From the NCBI GenBank assembly GCA_937927905.1, contig CALFWP010000189.1, positions 1-6,144 of the forward strand: DNA of 6,144 nt, read 5' to 3'. This DNA is from an uncultured Neomegalonema sp. (GTDB taxonomy: Bacteria; Pseudomonadota; Alphaproteobacteria; Rhodobacterales; Rhodobacteraceae). The notes beneath the pieces are model-generated. The model ran no database searches and was not told where the DNA came from. It saw only the letters and a program-made list of their open reading frames with translations. This document shows positions 1 to 6,144 of the stretch, in pieces. How positions within the stretch are numbered: position 1 is the stretch's first letter; each line of letters begins with the position of its first letter. The position numbers and the translations under genes are program-made.

Positions 1-196
1 GGACTCCGTGGTGCTCACACTGGACGATCTTGGTGCGGTAAAGCTGCCTGTGCACGATATATCCGATGCGAAACTGGTGATCACGGATGCTTTGATCGCT
101 GAAAGCCTGAAAAAGAAACGTATACCTGATGCCTCGCGTGCCGATCACGTCGAGTATGACAATGATGCGCCGCGTAGCGCTGATACGGAGGACTAA
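1..196 (+). CDS. rimP: Ribosome maturation factor RimP, C-terminal part (5' end outside window)
   Basis: The frame is open from the left edge and ends at TAA 194-196, showing the last 64 residues of a protein that begins outside the window. The visible part runs VVLTLDDLGAVKLPVHDI, then SDAKLVITDALIAESLKK, and ends in a polar acidic tail. This matches the C-terminal SH3-like domain of alphaproteobacterial RimP, where a short beta strand pair leads into a 'DAKLVLTDALI' helix. RimP binds the free 30S subunit and assists its late maturation in the cytoplasm. The gene sits directly before nusA with only three bases between, the usual order for this family, and this context strengthens a call that would be moderate on the short fragment alone. 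An ATG or GTG inside this fragment is not a real start. Confidence 0.9.
   Translation, partial: DSVVLTLDDLGAVKLPVHDISDAKLVITDALIAESLKKKRIPDASRADHVEYDNDAPRSADTED
187..191 (+). promoter_or_regulatory. Ribosome binding site of nusA, inside the rimP 3' end
   Basis: GGAGG lies eight bases before the nusA ATG at 200 and within the last codons of rimP. The placement implies that ribosomes finishing rimP uncover or directly feed the nusA start (translational coupling, an inference). It supports ATG 200 as the start. Confidence 0.75.
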
Positions 197-199
197 CCG

Positions 200-1876
200 A
201 TGGCAAGTGTTGTTGCTGCAAATAAGCTGGAATTGCTTCAGATTGCCGATGCGGTCGCACGTGAAAAGCTGATTGACCGTGAGATCGTGATTGAAGCCAT
301 GGAAGAGGCGATCCAGAAAGCGGCTCGGGCAAAATACGGTGCCGGTTATGATATCCGTGCCAATATCGATCCGAAAACCGGTGATCTTGCGATGTCCCGT
401 GCAATGGAGGTTGTCGAAGAAATCGAAAATCCGGATGTTGAGATTATGCTGGAGGATGCGCGTACCAAAAACCCCGAAGCGCTGGTCGGTGATTATATCT
501 CAGATCCTTTGCCGCCGATGGAGTTCGGTCGTGTTGCGGCGCAGACGGCCAAACAGGTTATTGTGCAAAAGGTGCGCGAAGCGGAACGCGCACAACAGTA
601 TGAGGAATTCAAAGATCGGGTCGGCGAAATTATCAACGGTACTGTTAAGCGCGTTGAATACGGTAATGTCGTCGTTGACCTCGGGCGCGGAGAAGCCGTG
701 GTCCGCCGGGATCAGCAAATCCCGCGCGAGATGTTCCGGCAGGGTGACCGTATCCGTGCTTATATTCTGGATGTGCGCAGTGAAGTGCGCGGACCTCAAA
801 TCTTTTTGTCCCGCTCCGCCCCGCCATTTATGGCGGCATTGTTTACCCAGGAAGTCCCCGAAATTTACGATGGTCTGATTGAAATCAAGGCTGTCGCGCG
901 TGACCCGGGATCCCGTGCAAAAATCGGAGTGATCTCGCATGATCCTTCGGTTGATCCTGTCGGAGCCTGTGTCGGTATGCGCGGATCGCGGGTGCAGGCG
1001 GTTGTCGGTGAGTTACAAGGCGAGAAGATCGATATTATCCCGTGGTCGGAGGACGCTGCGACATTCATTGTAAATGCGCTGCAACCTGCAGAGGTGGCAA
1101 AAGTCGTTCTTGATGAAGAGGCTGCTAGAATCGAGGTTGTGGTTCCTGACCTGCAGCTTTCGCTGGCAATCGGTCGCCGTGGTCAGAATGTCCGCCTGGC
1201 CTCGCAATTGACCGGCTGGGATATTGATATCATGACAGAAGCTGAGGAATCCGAGCGCCGCCAGAAGGAATTCGAAGCACAAACAACCTTGTTCATCAGC
1301 GCGCTTGATGTGGATGAAATGATTGCGAACTTGCTGGTATCCGAGGGCTTCTCGTCTTTGGAAGAGGTCGCTTATGTTGAAGTGGATGAGCTTACGGCGA
1401 TTGACGGTTTCGATGATGATACTGCTGCGGAACTACAGGCCAGGGCGGTTGATATTCTGGAGGCCAAAAACGCTGCGCATCTGGAAAAAGCCAAAGAACT
1501 CGGCCTTCAGGATGACTTGATTGACTTCGGCGGATTGAGCGCCCCTATGCTGCAGGCTTTGGCAGAGGATCAGGTGTTCACACTGGCTGATTTCGCACAG
1601 TTGGCGGATTGGGAGCTGGCGGGCGGTTTTATTCATATTGATGGCGAGCGCATCAAAGATGACGGGATCCTTGAGATGTTTGATGTGTCCTTGGAAGAGG
1701 CACGGGATCTCGTAATGGCTGCCCGTGTTGAGCTTGGTATTGTCGATGCCGCCGATGTCTACGAAGACGAAAACGGACATGATGACGGAAGCGATGATCA
1801 GGATGATGTTGAGCATGCTGAAGGCAGTGAAGATGATGCCGGTACCGATGATGTTTCCGAGGAACAGAAAGTCTGA
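200..1876 (+). CDS. nusA: Transcription termination/antitermination factor NusA, 558 aa
   Basis: NusA binds RNA polymerase and the nascent RNA to modulate pausing, intrinsic termination and antitermination. The domains are in the normal order. An N-terminal RNAP-binding domain spans about residues 1-130 (LELLQIADAVAREKLIDRE, then IEAMEEAIQKAAR). An S1 domain spans about 140-203 (GTVKRVEYGNVVVDLGRGEA). KH1 has its GACVGMRGSRVQ loop at 255-266, and KH2 has AIGRRGQNVR at 323-332. Two C-terminal acidic-repeat (helix-hairpin-helix) domains follow at about 364-425 and 438-512. The second contains the insert IHIDGERIKDDGILEMFDVS typical of alphaproteobacterial forms. A strongly acidic tail fills 521-558, with 18 of 38 residues Asp or Glu. 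E. coli NusA has 495 residues, so this one is longer, largely because of the tail. The start is ATG with GGAGG eight bases upstream. It lies between rimP and rnpM in the same operon. Confidence 0.98.
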   Translation: MASVVAANKLELLQIADAVAREKLIDREIVIEAMEEAIQKAARAKYGAGYDIRANIDPKTGDLAMSRAMEVVEEIENPDVEIMLEDARTKNPEALVGDYISDPLPPMEFGRVAAQTAKQVIVQKVREAERAQQYEEFKDRVGEIINGTVKRVEYGNVVVDLGRGEAVVRRDQQIPREMFRQGDRIRAYILDVRSEVRGPQIFLSRSAPPFMAALFTQEVPEIYDGLIEIKAVARDPGSRAKIGVISHDPSVDPVGACVGMRGSRVQAVVGELQGEKIDIIPWSEDAATFIVNALQPAEVAKVVLDEEAARIEVVVPDLQLSLAIGRRGQNVRLASQLTGWDIDIMTEAEESERRQKEFEAQTTLFISALDVDEMIANLLVSEGFSSLEEVAYVEVDELTAIDGFDDDTAAELQARAVDILEAKNAAHLEKAKELGLQDDLIDFGGLSAPMLQALAEDQVFTLADFAQLADWELAGGFIHIDGERIKDDGILEMFDVSLEEARDLVMAARVELGIVDAADVYEDENGHDDGSDDQDDVEHAEGSEDDAGTDDVSEEQKV

Positions 1877-1878
1877 GC

Positions 1879-1883
1879 AGGAG
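1879..1883 (+). promoter_or_regulatory. Ribosome binding site deciding the rnpM start
   Basis: AGGAG, just after the nusA stop, is seven bases before ATG 1891 but only one base before the in-frame TTG at 1885. The spacing therefore selects ATG 1891 and rejects the TTG. Confidence 0.7.
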
Positions 1884-1890
1884 TTTGACA

Positions 1891-2496
1891 ATGCCTCGCG
1901 GTGGCCGCGATAAGATTCTGGAACGCACTGACGGTACAGACCGGCGCTGTATCGCAACGGGAGAATCGCAACCGCGTAACGGGCTTATCCGGTTTGTTGC
2001 CGGGCCTGACGGTGTGCTGGTGCCCGATCTGGCGGAGAAACTGCCCGGGCGTGGTGTTTGGGTGAGTGCCACTGCGGACGCTGTCATGCTTGCCGCATCG
2101 AAAGGATTGTTTTCGCGCGGACTCAAACAAAAAATCGAGGTTTCGCCGGTGCTGGTTGATTCTATTGAGGGTCTTCTGTTAAAGCGTCTTGTTAATGCTA
2201 TGAGTATGGCCCGTAAATCCGGAATTGCAGTGTGCGGGTTTGAACGCACTAAAGAGGCGCTTTGGTCGGGGAAAACACGGCTTTTATTTGCTGCTGCGGA
2301 TGGGGCGGAGGACGGAAAATCCAAGCTGCGCGGATTGGCGGAAAGCGCACGGATTGTTTCCGTGTTAACATCTGTCGAATTGGGCTTGGCCTTTGGACGT
2401 GATTTTGTGATACATGCTGCACTTCTTAATGGAGGTGCGACGAGTCGCACCATCCGGGAGGCGCGCCGATTGGAAGGGTTTCGATCCTTGGCTTAA
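1891..2496 (+). CDS. rnpM: YlxR/RnpM-family RNA-binding protein fused to an L7Ae-like domain, 201 aa
   Basis: The first half (about residues 15-80) is a YlxR/DUF448 domain. It shows RRCIATGE at 18-25, LIRFV at 32-36, the signature GRGVW at 53-57 and a FSRGLK helix end at 74-79. In Bacillus the YlxR protein (RnpM) binds RNase P RNA and has been tied to its control; whether this holds here is inference. The second half (about 93-178) looks like a YlxQ/L7Ae-type kink-turn RNA-binding fold: a LLLKRLVNAMSMARKSG helix, then a Gly/Lys segment, then LTSVELGLAFGRDFVIHAAL at 159-178. The latter matches the 'ELG.ALGR..V.HAAL' ending of alphaproteobacterial forms. A basic tail (SRTIREARRLEGFRSLA) closes the protein. 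Firmicutes encode these two domains as separate genes, ylxR and ylxQ, between nusA and infB, so this is the fused version of the same pair. The start is ATG 1891, 14 bases after nusA. Domain 1 is a firm call. Domain 2 rests on position and sequence style. Confidence 0.9.
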   Translation: MPRGGRDKILERTDGTDRRCIATGESQPRNGLIRFVAGPDGVLVPDLAEKLPGRGVWVSATADAVMLAASKGLFSRGLKQKIEVSPVLVDSIEGLLLKRLVNAMSMARKSGIAVCGFERTKEALWSGKTRLLFAAADGAEDGKSKLRGLAESARIVSVLTSVELGLAFGRDFVIHAALLNGGATSRTIREARRLEGFRSLA

Positions 2497-2547
2497 GGTG
2501 CTGGCTTTCTTTGGAGACGGCGATGATTTGACGGTTTTGGTATTGGG

Positions 2548-2565
2548 CATCGGCATGGGCCGATG
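2548..2565 (+). promoter_or_regulatory. Perfect 7-bp hairpin in the rnpM-infB spacer
   Basis: CATCGGC (2548-2554) and GCCGATG (2559-2565) are exact inverted complements around a four-base ATGG loop. The stem ends five bases before the AAAGG ribosome binding site of infB. No T-tract follows, so it is not an intrinsic terminator. It could affect infB translation or mRNA processing, or be chance. The loop also holds a start-like ATG giving a three-codon frame (ATG GGC CGA TGA) in the infB phase, with no ribosome binding site of its own. Confidence 0.35.
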
Positions 2566-2570
2566 ACTCG

Positions 2571-2575
2571 AAAGG
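2571..2575 (+). promoter_or_regulatory. Ribosome binding site deciding the infB start
   Basis: AAAGG (extending into AAAGGTGA) lies six bases before ATG 2582. The in-frame TTG at 2579 would be only three bases away, which is too close. This supports ATG 2582. Confidence 0.6.
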
Positions 2576-2581
2576 TGATTG

Positions 2582-5443
2582 ATGAGCGACAGCGACAACG
2601 ATACGGACGCTAAAAAAGCCGGTAAACTCAGCATATCGCGAGGTGCTGAGACTGGACGTGTGCGTCAGAGTTTTTCTCACGGGCGTTCCAAAACGGTGGT
2701 GGTTGAAACCAAGAAAAAGCGCGTTGTTGCGCCGAAAACCGGTGGTGCAAAACGCCCGACTGTCAAGGCTGCGGCACCCAAAACGGACTCGCCTGCGCAA
2801 AAGCCTGCACCAAGAAAGCAGCCTGCCGCAAAGCCGAAAGCACCTAAAGGTAATAAAAGCGCTGTGCTGCAGTCCCTCTCCGATGAGGAATATGCCCGTC
2901 GCGTGAAGGCGCTGGACGCAGCCAAAGCCGCTGAAACAGCCCGTAAAGAGGCACAGGAAGCCGAAGCAAAACGTGCCGCTGCGGAAGAAAAAGCCTGTAT
3001 CGCGGCCGAAACAGCGAAAGCGGAGGCCGCTGAAGCGGAAGCTCGCGCGAAAGCGGCAAAAGAAGAAGACGAAGCGAAAAAAGCCGCAGAAACCAGAGCT
3101 GCAAATGAAGTTGCAGCCAAAGCTGCGGAAGAAGCCCGCCTTGCTGCGGAACTTGAAGCTGAAAAAGCCCGCAAAGCCGAAGAGGCGGCCAGAAAAGCCG
3201 AAGAGACCGCCGCGAAAGACGCAGCTGCTGCCGGAGAGGGCCGCAAAGAAGCTGAAGCCAGAAAAGAACGCCAGGCCGCGCGTAAGCGTGATGATGGTGT
3301 GAAAACCGGCGATGCTGTTGATATTTCGGCACTTACGGCGGCTTTACCGGGGCCGAAAATTATCTCACGGGCACCGCCTAAGCCGAAAGAGAGCAAACCC
3401 GCTCACGCCGTTCAACCGGTTGCTCAGCAAAAGCCGGAACGATCACGGCCGAACTTTACAACACCGGATGCACGGCCCGGGCAAAATCGCGGGAATGATA
3501 AAAAGAAAGAAGATTCATCGCGTCCGCGCCAGAATGACAATCAGCGCCGTTCCGGACGTCTGACAATCACACAGGCAACATCCGGTGATGAGGGTGGCCG
3601 CCGCCGGTCCATGGCGGCAATGAAGCGCCGTCAGGACAGGGAAAAGCGTAAAGCCAGTGCGAATGCCGGACCGGTTGCCAAGGTCTACCGTGATGTCCGC
3701 ATTCCGGATACGATCACGGTTCAGGAACTGTCCAACCGCATGACCGAGCGCGCGGGTGATGTCATTAAATTCCTGATGAAACAGGACATGATGGTTACAA
3801 TCAATCAACCGATTGATTCTGACACTGCGCAGCTGATTGTTGAGGAATTCGGCCATACGCCTGTGCGTATTTCCGACACGGAGCTGGAAGATAATCTGGT
3901 TTCCAGTGATGATCCGAACGAACCGAAAAAACCGCGCGCCCCTATTGTGACTATCATGGGCCATGTCGATCACGGCAAAACATCCCTGCTGGACCGTTTG
4001 CGTAAGGCGAATGTGGTTGCAGGTGAGGCCGGAGGCATTACACAACACATCGGCGCTTATCAGGTTAAAACCGATACAGGTGCCGTTACGTTCCTGGATA
4101 CACCTGGTCACGCTGCCTTTACCGCAATGCGTGCACGTGGTGCGGGCGTTACAGATATTGTTATTCTGGTGGTTGCGGCGGATGACCAGGTGATGCCGCA
4201 GACCATTGAGGCGATATCCCATGCGAAAGCTGCTGATGTCCCGATGATAGTTGCTATCAACAAGATTGATCTGCCTGCCGCTGATGCGAATAAAGTGCGC
4301 ACGGATCTGTTGCAGCATGATGTCCAGGTTGAAAGCATGGGCGGAGAAGTTCTTGACGTTGAAGTTTCGGCTATGACCGGTCAGGGGCTTGATAAACTAC
4401 TGGAAGCGATTGTGCTTCAGGCTGAATTGCAGGATTTGCAGGCCAATCCCGATCGCCCGGGCGAAGGCGTTGTTGTGGAAGCGCAACTGGATGTCGGGCG
4501 CGGTGCCGTTGCGACCGTTCTTGTCAACCGCGGCACACTCAAGGTGGGTGATATTTTCGTTGTTGGTGAACAATGGGGCAAGGTGCGTGCGCTGATTGAT
4601 GATCACGGCGGGCGGACGAAAAAGGCCGGACCATCTGTTCCGGTAGAAGTGCTCGGCCTCAACGGTACACCTGAAGCCGGTGATACGCTTGTCGTTGTAG
4701 AAAACGAGAAAAAAGCTGTCGAGGTGTCTGAATATCGTCAGGCTGCGGCTAAAGAGAAAAAAGCTGCGCGTGGAGCAGGGCGCTCTCTGGATGAGTTGCT
4801 TGCACAAGCCAAACTGGACGGCGATATGGCTGAATTGCCGGTCGTTGTGAAATGTGATGTGCAGGGGTCTTCCGAGGCCATTGTTCAGGCACTTGAAAAG
4901 GTCGGCAATGATGACGTTCGCGTGCGTATTCTTCATTCCGGCGTCGGTGCGATTACCGAGTCGGATGTGACCCTGGCTGAAGCGTCCGGTGCGCCGATTA
5001 TCGGTTTTAATGTGCGGGCGAATGCTGCGGCACGGAATGCGGCCAATCAGAAAGGCATCGAGCTGCGATATTACTCGGTGATCTACGATCTTGTCGATGA
5101 CGTGAAAAAGGCTGCAGGAGGTCTGTTGTCACCGGAGATCAAGGAAACCTTCATTGGTTACGCGGAAATTCTCGAAGTGTTCCGGATTACCGGTGTCGGC
5201 AATGTGGCCGGTTGCCGGATTACCGAAGGTGTTGCCCGACGATCCGCTGGTGTGCGTTTGCTACGTGACAACGTGGTTGTCCACGAAGGCAAGCTGAAAA
5301 CGCTCAAACGCTTCAAAGATGAGGTCAAAGAAGTGCAATCCGGTCAGGAATGCGGTATGGCCTTTGAGCGCTATGAAGATATGCGCGCCGGTGATGTGAT
5401 TGAATTATATGAGACCACCGAGGTTGAGCGGACGCTTGAATAA
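2582..5443 (+). CDS. infB: Translation initiation factor IF2, 953 aa
   Basis: IF2 is the GTPase that places fMet-tRNA on the 30S subunit and promotes 50S joining. Residues about 12-50 form the alphaproteobacterial N-terminal segment (KAGKLSISR, then VRQSFSHGRSKTVVVETKKKR). Residues about 105-240 are an Ala/Glu/Lys/Arg-rich stretch, likely one long charged helix. A basic, Pro/Asn/Gln-rich linker follows to about 365. The conserved IF2 N-domain adjacent to the G domain spans about 372-425 (IPDTITVQELSNRM...VIKFLMKQ). The G domain carries G1 GHVDHGKT 460-467, a switch I segment GGITQHIGA 484-492, G3 DTPGH 506-510, G4 NKID 560-563 and G5 SAM 596-598, all intact. A beta-barrel domain II (about 628-715), domain III (about 735-845, VVVKCDVQGSSEA) and the initiator-tRNA-binding C-domain (about 855-950, GQECGMAFERYEDMRAGDVIE) follow. 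E. coli IF2 has 890 residues; the extra length is in the N-terminal region. I found no convincing internal start for a short isoform. It is cotranscribed with rnpM and rbfA. Confidence 0.98.
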   Translation: MSDSDNDTDAKKAGKLSISRGAETGRVRQSFSHGRSKTVVVETKKKRVVAPKTGGAKRPTVKAAAPKTDSPAQKPAPRKQPAAKPKAPKGNKSAVLQSLSDEEYARRVKALDAAKAAETARKEAQEAEAKRAAAEEKACIAAETAKAEAAEAEARAKAAKEEDEAKKAAETRAANEVAAKAAEEARLAAELEAEKARKAEEAARKAEETAAKDAAAAGEGRKEAEARKERQAARKRDDGVKTGDAVDISALTAALPGPKIISRAPPKPKESKPAHAVQPVAQQKPERSRPNFTTPDARPGQNRGNDKKKEDSSRPRQNDNQRRSGRLTITQATSGDEGGRRRSMAAMKRRQDREKRKASANAGPVAKVYRDVRIPDTITVQELSNRMTERAGDVIKFLMKQDMMVTINQPIDSDTAQLIVEEFGHTPVRISDTELEDNLVSSDDPNEPKKPRAPIVTIMGHVDHGKTSLLDRLRKANVVAGEAGGITQHIGAYQVKTDTGAVTFLDTPGHAAFTAMRARGAGVTDIVILVVAADDQVMPQTIEAISHAKAADVPMIVAINKIDLPAADANKVRTDLLQHDVQVESMGGEVLDVEVSAMTGQGLDKLLEAIVLQAELQDLQANPDRPGEGVVVEAQLDVGRGAVATVLVNRGTLKVGDIFVVGEQWGKVRALIDDHGGRTKKAGPSVPVEVLGLNGTPEAGDTLVVVENEKKAVEVSEYRQAAAKEKKAARGAGRSLDELLAQAKLDGDMAELPVVVKCDVQGSSEAIVQALEKVGNDDVRVRILHSGVGAITESDVTLAEASGAPIIGFNVRANAAARNAANQKGIELRYYSVIYDLVDDVKKAAGGLLSPEIKETFIGYAEILEVFRITGVGNVAGCRITEGVARRSAGVRLLRDNVVVHEGKLKTLKRFKDEVKEVQSGQECGMAFERYEDMRAGDVIELYETTEVERTLE

Positions 5444-5497
5444 GCGTTCGCGACCGGTCATGCGCCGGATGGTTATGTCAGAAAGATAAAAGACAGT

Positions 5498-5902
5498 ATG
5501 GCGCGTTCACGCTCATCTTCTCCACGCGGTCCCAGTCAGCGGCAATTGCGCGTTGGTGAGCTGGTGCGGCGGCAACTGACGGATATCCTTATCAGAGGCG
5601 ATTTGCACGATCCGGCATTGGCTGGTGCTTCTGTTATTGTCAGTGAGGCGCAGGCGTCCACTGATCTGAAAACGGTTACTGCCTATATTTCTGTCCTCGG
5701 CGGGAAGGACGAGAGCGCTGTTTTGAAGGCGTTAAAGAGCCATTCAAAATCACTGCGTCACGAGGTTATGAATGGCTTGTCACTGAAATTCGCACCTGCG
5801 CTTGTTTTTGAGCTTGATAAGAGCTTCGACCGTATGGACGAGACGCGCAGAATGTTTTCAGATCCCCATGTTGCACAAGACCTTACCTCCGGATCAGAAT
5901 AA
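5498..5902 (+). CDS. rbfA: 30S ribosome-binding factor RbfA, 134 aa
   Basis: RbfA is a small KH-fold protein that binds the 30S subunit near the 16S rRNA 5' helix and helps its maturation, notably during cold adaptation in E. coli. The N-terminus PSQRQLRVGELVRRQLTDIL (12-31) is characteristic of alphaproteobacterial RbfA. It is followed by HDPALAGASVIVSEAQAS (37-54), the strand DLKTVTAYISVLGG (56-69), the helix ESAVLKALKSHSKSLRHEV (72-90), and the strand LKFAPALVFELDKSFDRMDE (96-115), which matches the family's 'P.L.F..D.S.....I..L' ending. The length is normal. The start is ATG 5498. No clear Shine-Dalgarno sequence is seen upstream; the preceding 20 bases are A-rich (GAAAGATAAAAGACAGT). It follows infB after 54 bases, the usual order. 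The expected next gene, truB, is absent in this window. Confidence 0.96.
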   Translation: MARSRSSSPRGPSQRQLRVGELVRRQLTDILIRGDLHDPALAGASVIVSEAQASTDLKTVTAYISVLGGKDESAVLKALKSHSKSLRHEVMNGLSLKFAPALVFELDKSFDRMDETRRMFSDPHVAQDLTSGSE

Positions 5903-5922
5903 ATTGCCGGAATCAGTGAATG

Positions 5923-6144
5923 TCAGACGACGTAGCCATATTCATCCATATCACCGTACTCACTTTCTTCATATCCGAGGTCGTATTCTAAAGACGCAAC
6001 TTCATCTTTTAATTTGACCGCTTCTTTATAAGCCGTACGAAATCGCTCGCGGGCGGCATATGCCGGTGTGATGCGGTATTCGGCATTATCCGGAGCATCG
6101 CTACGGTCGAGCGCGACCTCTTCACGGTTCCATTTTTTCCGGAT
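5923..6144 (-). CDS. Hypothetical protein, C-terminal 73 residues (5' end outside window)
   Basis: On the - strand a frame stays open from the right edge (6144) to TGA at 5925-5923. No start codon is visible near its 5' end, so the gene begins outside the window. The fragment is hydrophilic. It begins IRKKWNREEVALDRSDAPDN, continues through a likely charged helix (AARERFRTAYKEAVKLKDEVASLEY), and ends in a tyrosine- and acid-rich tail (GYEESEYGDMDEYGYVV). The last 23 residues hold five Tyr and eight Asp/Glu. Codon use resembles the neighbouring genes (many GAA, GAT, AAA, GCC, GTC). No competing + strand frame crosses the same stretch fully: a frame overlapping rbfA stops at 6017. It converges on rbfA with a 20-base gap. 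I do not recognise the family and see no membrane segment or enzyme motif. It is probably a real gene, but the call rests on an uninterrupted frame and composition only. Confidence 0.55.
   Translation of the reverse strand: MRKKWNREEVALDRSDAPDNAEYRITPAYAARERFRTAYKEAVKLKDEVASLEYDLGYEESEYGDMDEYGYVV

Noticed and set aside
1653..2453. 266-codon open frame on the - strand across the nusA end and rnpM
   Set aside because: It overlaps two well-supported genes, is basic and Arg/Ser/Pro-rich low-quality sequence, and resembles no family I know.
2528..2556. TTGACG as a promoter -35 in the rnpM-infB spacer
   Set aside because: No -10-like hexamer is found at 16-18 bases spacing (sequence there is CGGCAT-like).
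2677..3396. 239-codon open frame on the - strand, rich in Ala and Ser
   Set aside because: It lies opposite the Ala/Glu/Lys-rich part of infB. GCN and GAR/AAR codons read in reverse avoid stops, so the open frame is a composition shadow.
3589..3622. Internal ATG codons (3611, 3620) in infB as a start for a short IF2 isoform
   Set aside because: The only nearby SD-like sequence, AGGG at 3591-3594, is 16 bases before ATG 3611, which is too far. There is no direct support for a shorter product.
3515..4318. 267-codon open frame on the - strand inside infB
   Set aside because: It is fully opposite the conserved IF2 N-domain and G domain, whose motifs are intact; the antisense translation shows no recognisable motifs.
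5453..5469. CCGG...CCGG inverted repeat after infB as a terminator
   Set aside because: The stem is only four base pairs and no T-tract follows; rbfA is expected to be cotranscribed.
5802..6017. 71-codon + strand frame overlapping the rbfA end
   Set aside because: It starts inside rbfA in another frame, lacks a ribosome binding site, and does not resemble TruB; its second half is opposite the - strand frame.
6054..6065. 12-base perfect palindrome CGGCATATGCCG
   Set aside because: It lies within the - strand coding frame as ordinary codons, with no second copy or neighbouring element seen; chance is sufficient.

Overview
The window carries a transcription/translation operon of the rimP-nusA-rnpM(ylxR)-infB-rbfA type on the + strand. 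A convergent partial gene of unknown function lies on the - strand at the right edge. The protein styles point to an alphaproteobacterium: NusA has two C-terminal acidic-repeat domains, YlxR is fused to an L7Ae-like domain, IF2 has a long N-terminus with a VRQSFSHGR-type segment, and RbfA begins with an SQRQLRVGE-type segment. Base composition looks moderate, near half GC by eye, so this is not one of the very GC-rich members. I cannot place it below class.

Layout: 1-196 is the 3' end of rimP (30S maturation). Three bases later comes nusA (200-1876), whose ribosome binding site lies inside the end of rimP. After a 14-base gap comes rnpM/ylxR with its fused L7Ae-like half (1891-2496). An 85-base spacer with a perfect 7-bp hairpin (2548-2565) precedes infB (2582-5443). 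A 54-base spacer precedes rbfA (5498-5902). Only 20 bases after the rbfA stop, a - strand reading frame ends (stop at 5923-5925) and stays open to the window edge at 6144.

The five + strand genes act together on ribosome production and use. NusA controls RNA polymerase pausing, termination and antitermination, including on rRNA operons. RimP and RbfA mature the 30S subunit. IF2 delivers initiator tRNA and joins the subunits. The RnpM/YlxR-L7Ae protein is a predicted RNA binder of this operon. All start codons chosen are ATG. In rnpM and infB an in-frame TTG lies just upstream of the ATG, but Shine-Dalgarno spacing favours the ATG.

This is mostly a conserved housekeeping region, and I see no clear new system. 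The points worth a second look are the early end of the operon (no truB after rbfA), the unrecognised convergent protein with a tyrosine/acid-rich tail, the hairpin before infB, and a possible internal promoter at the start of rnpM.
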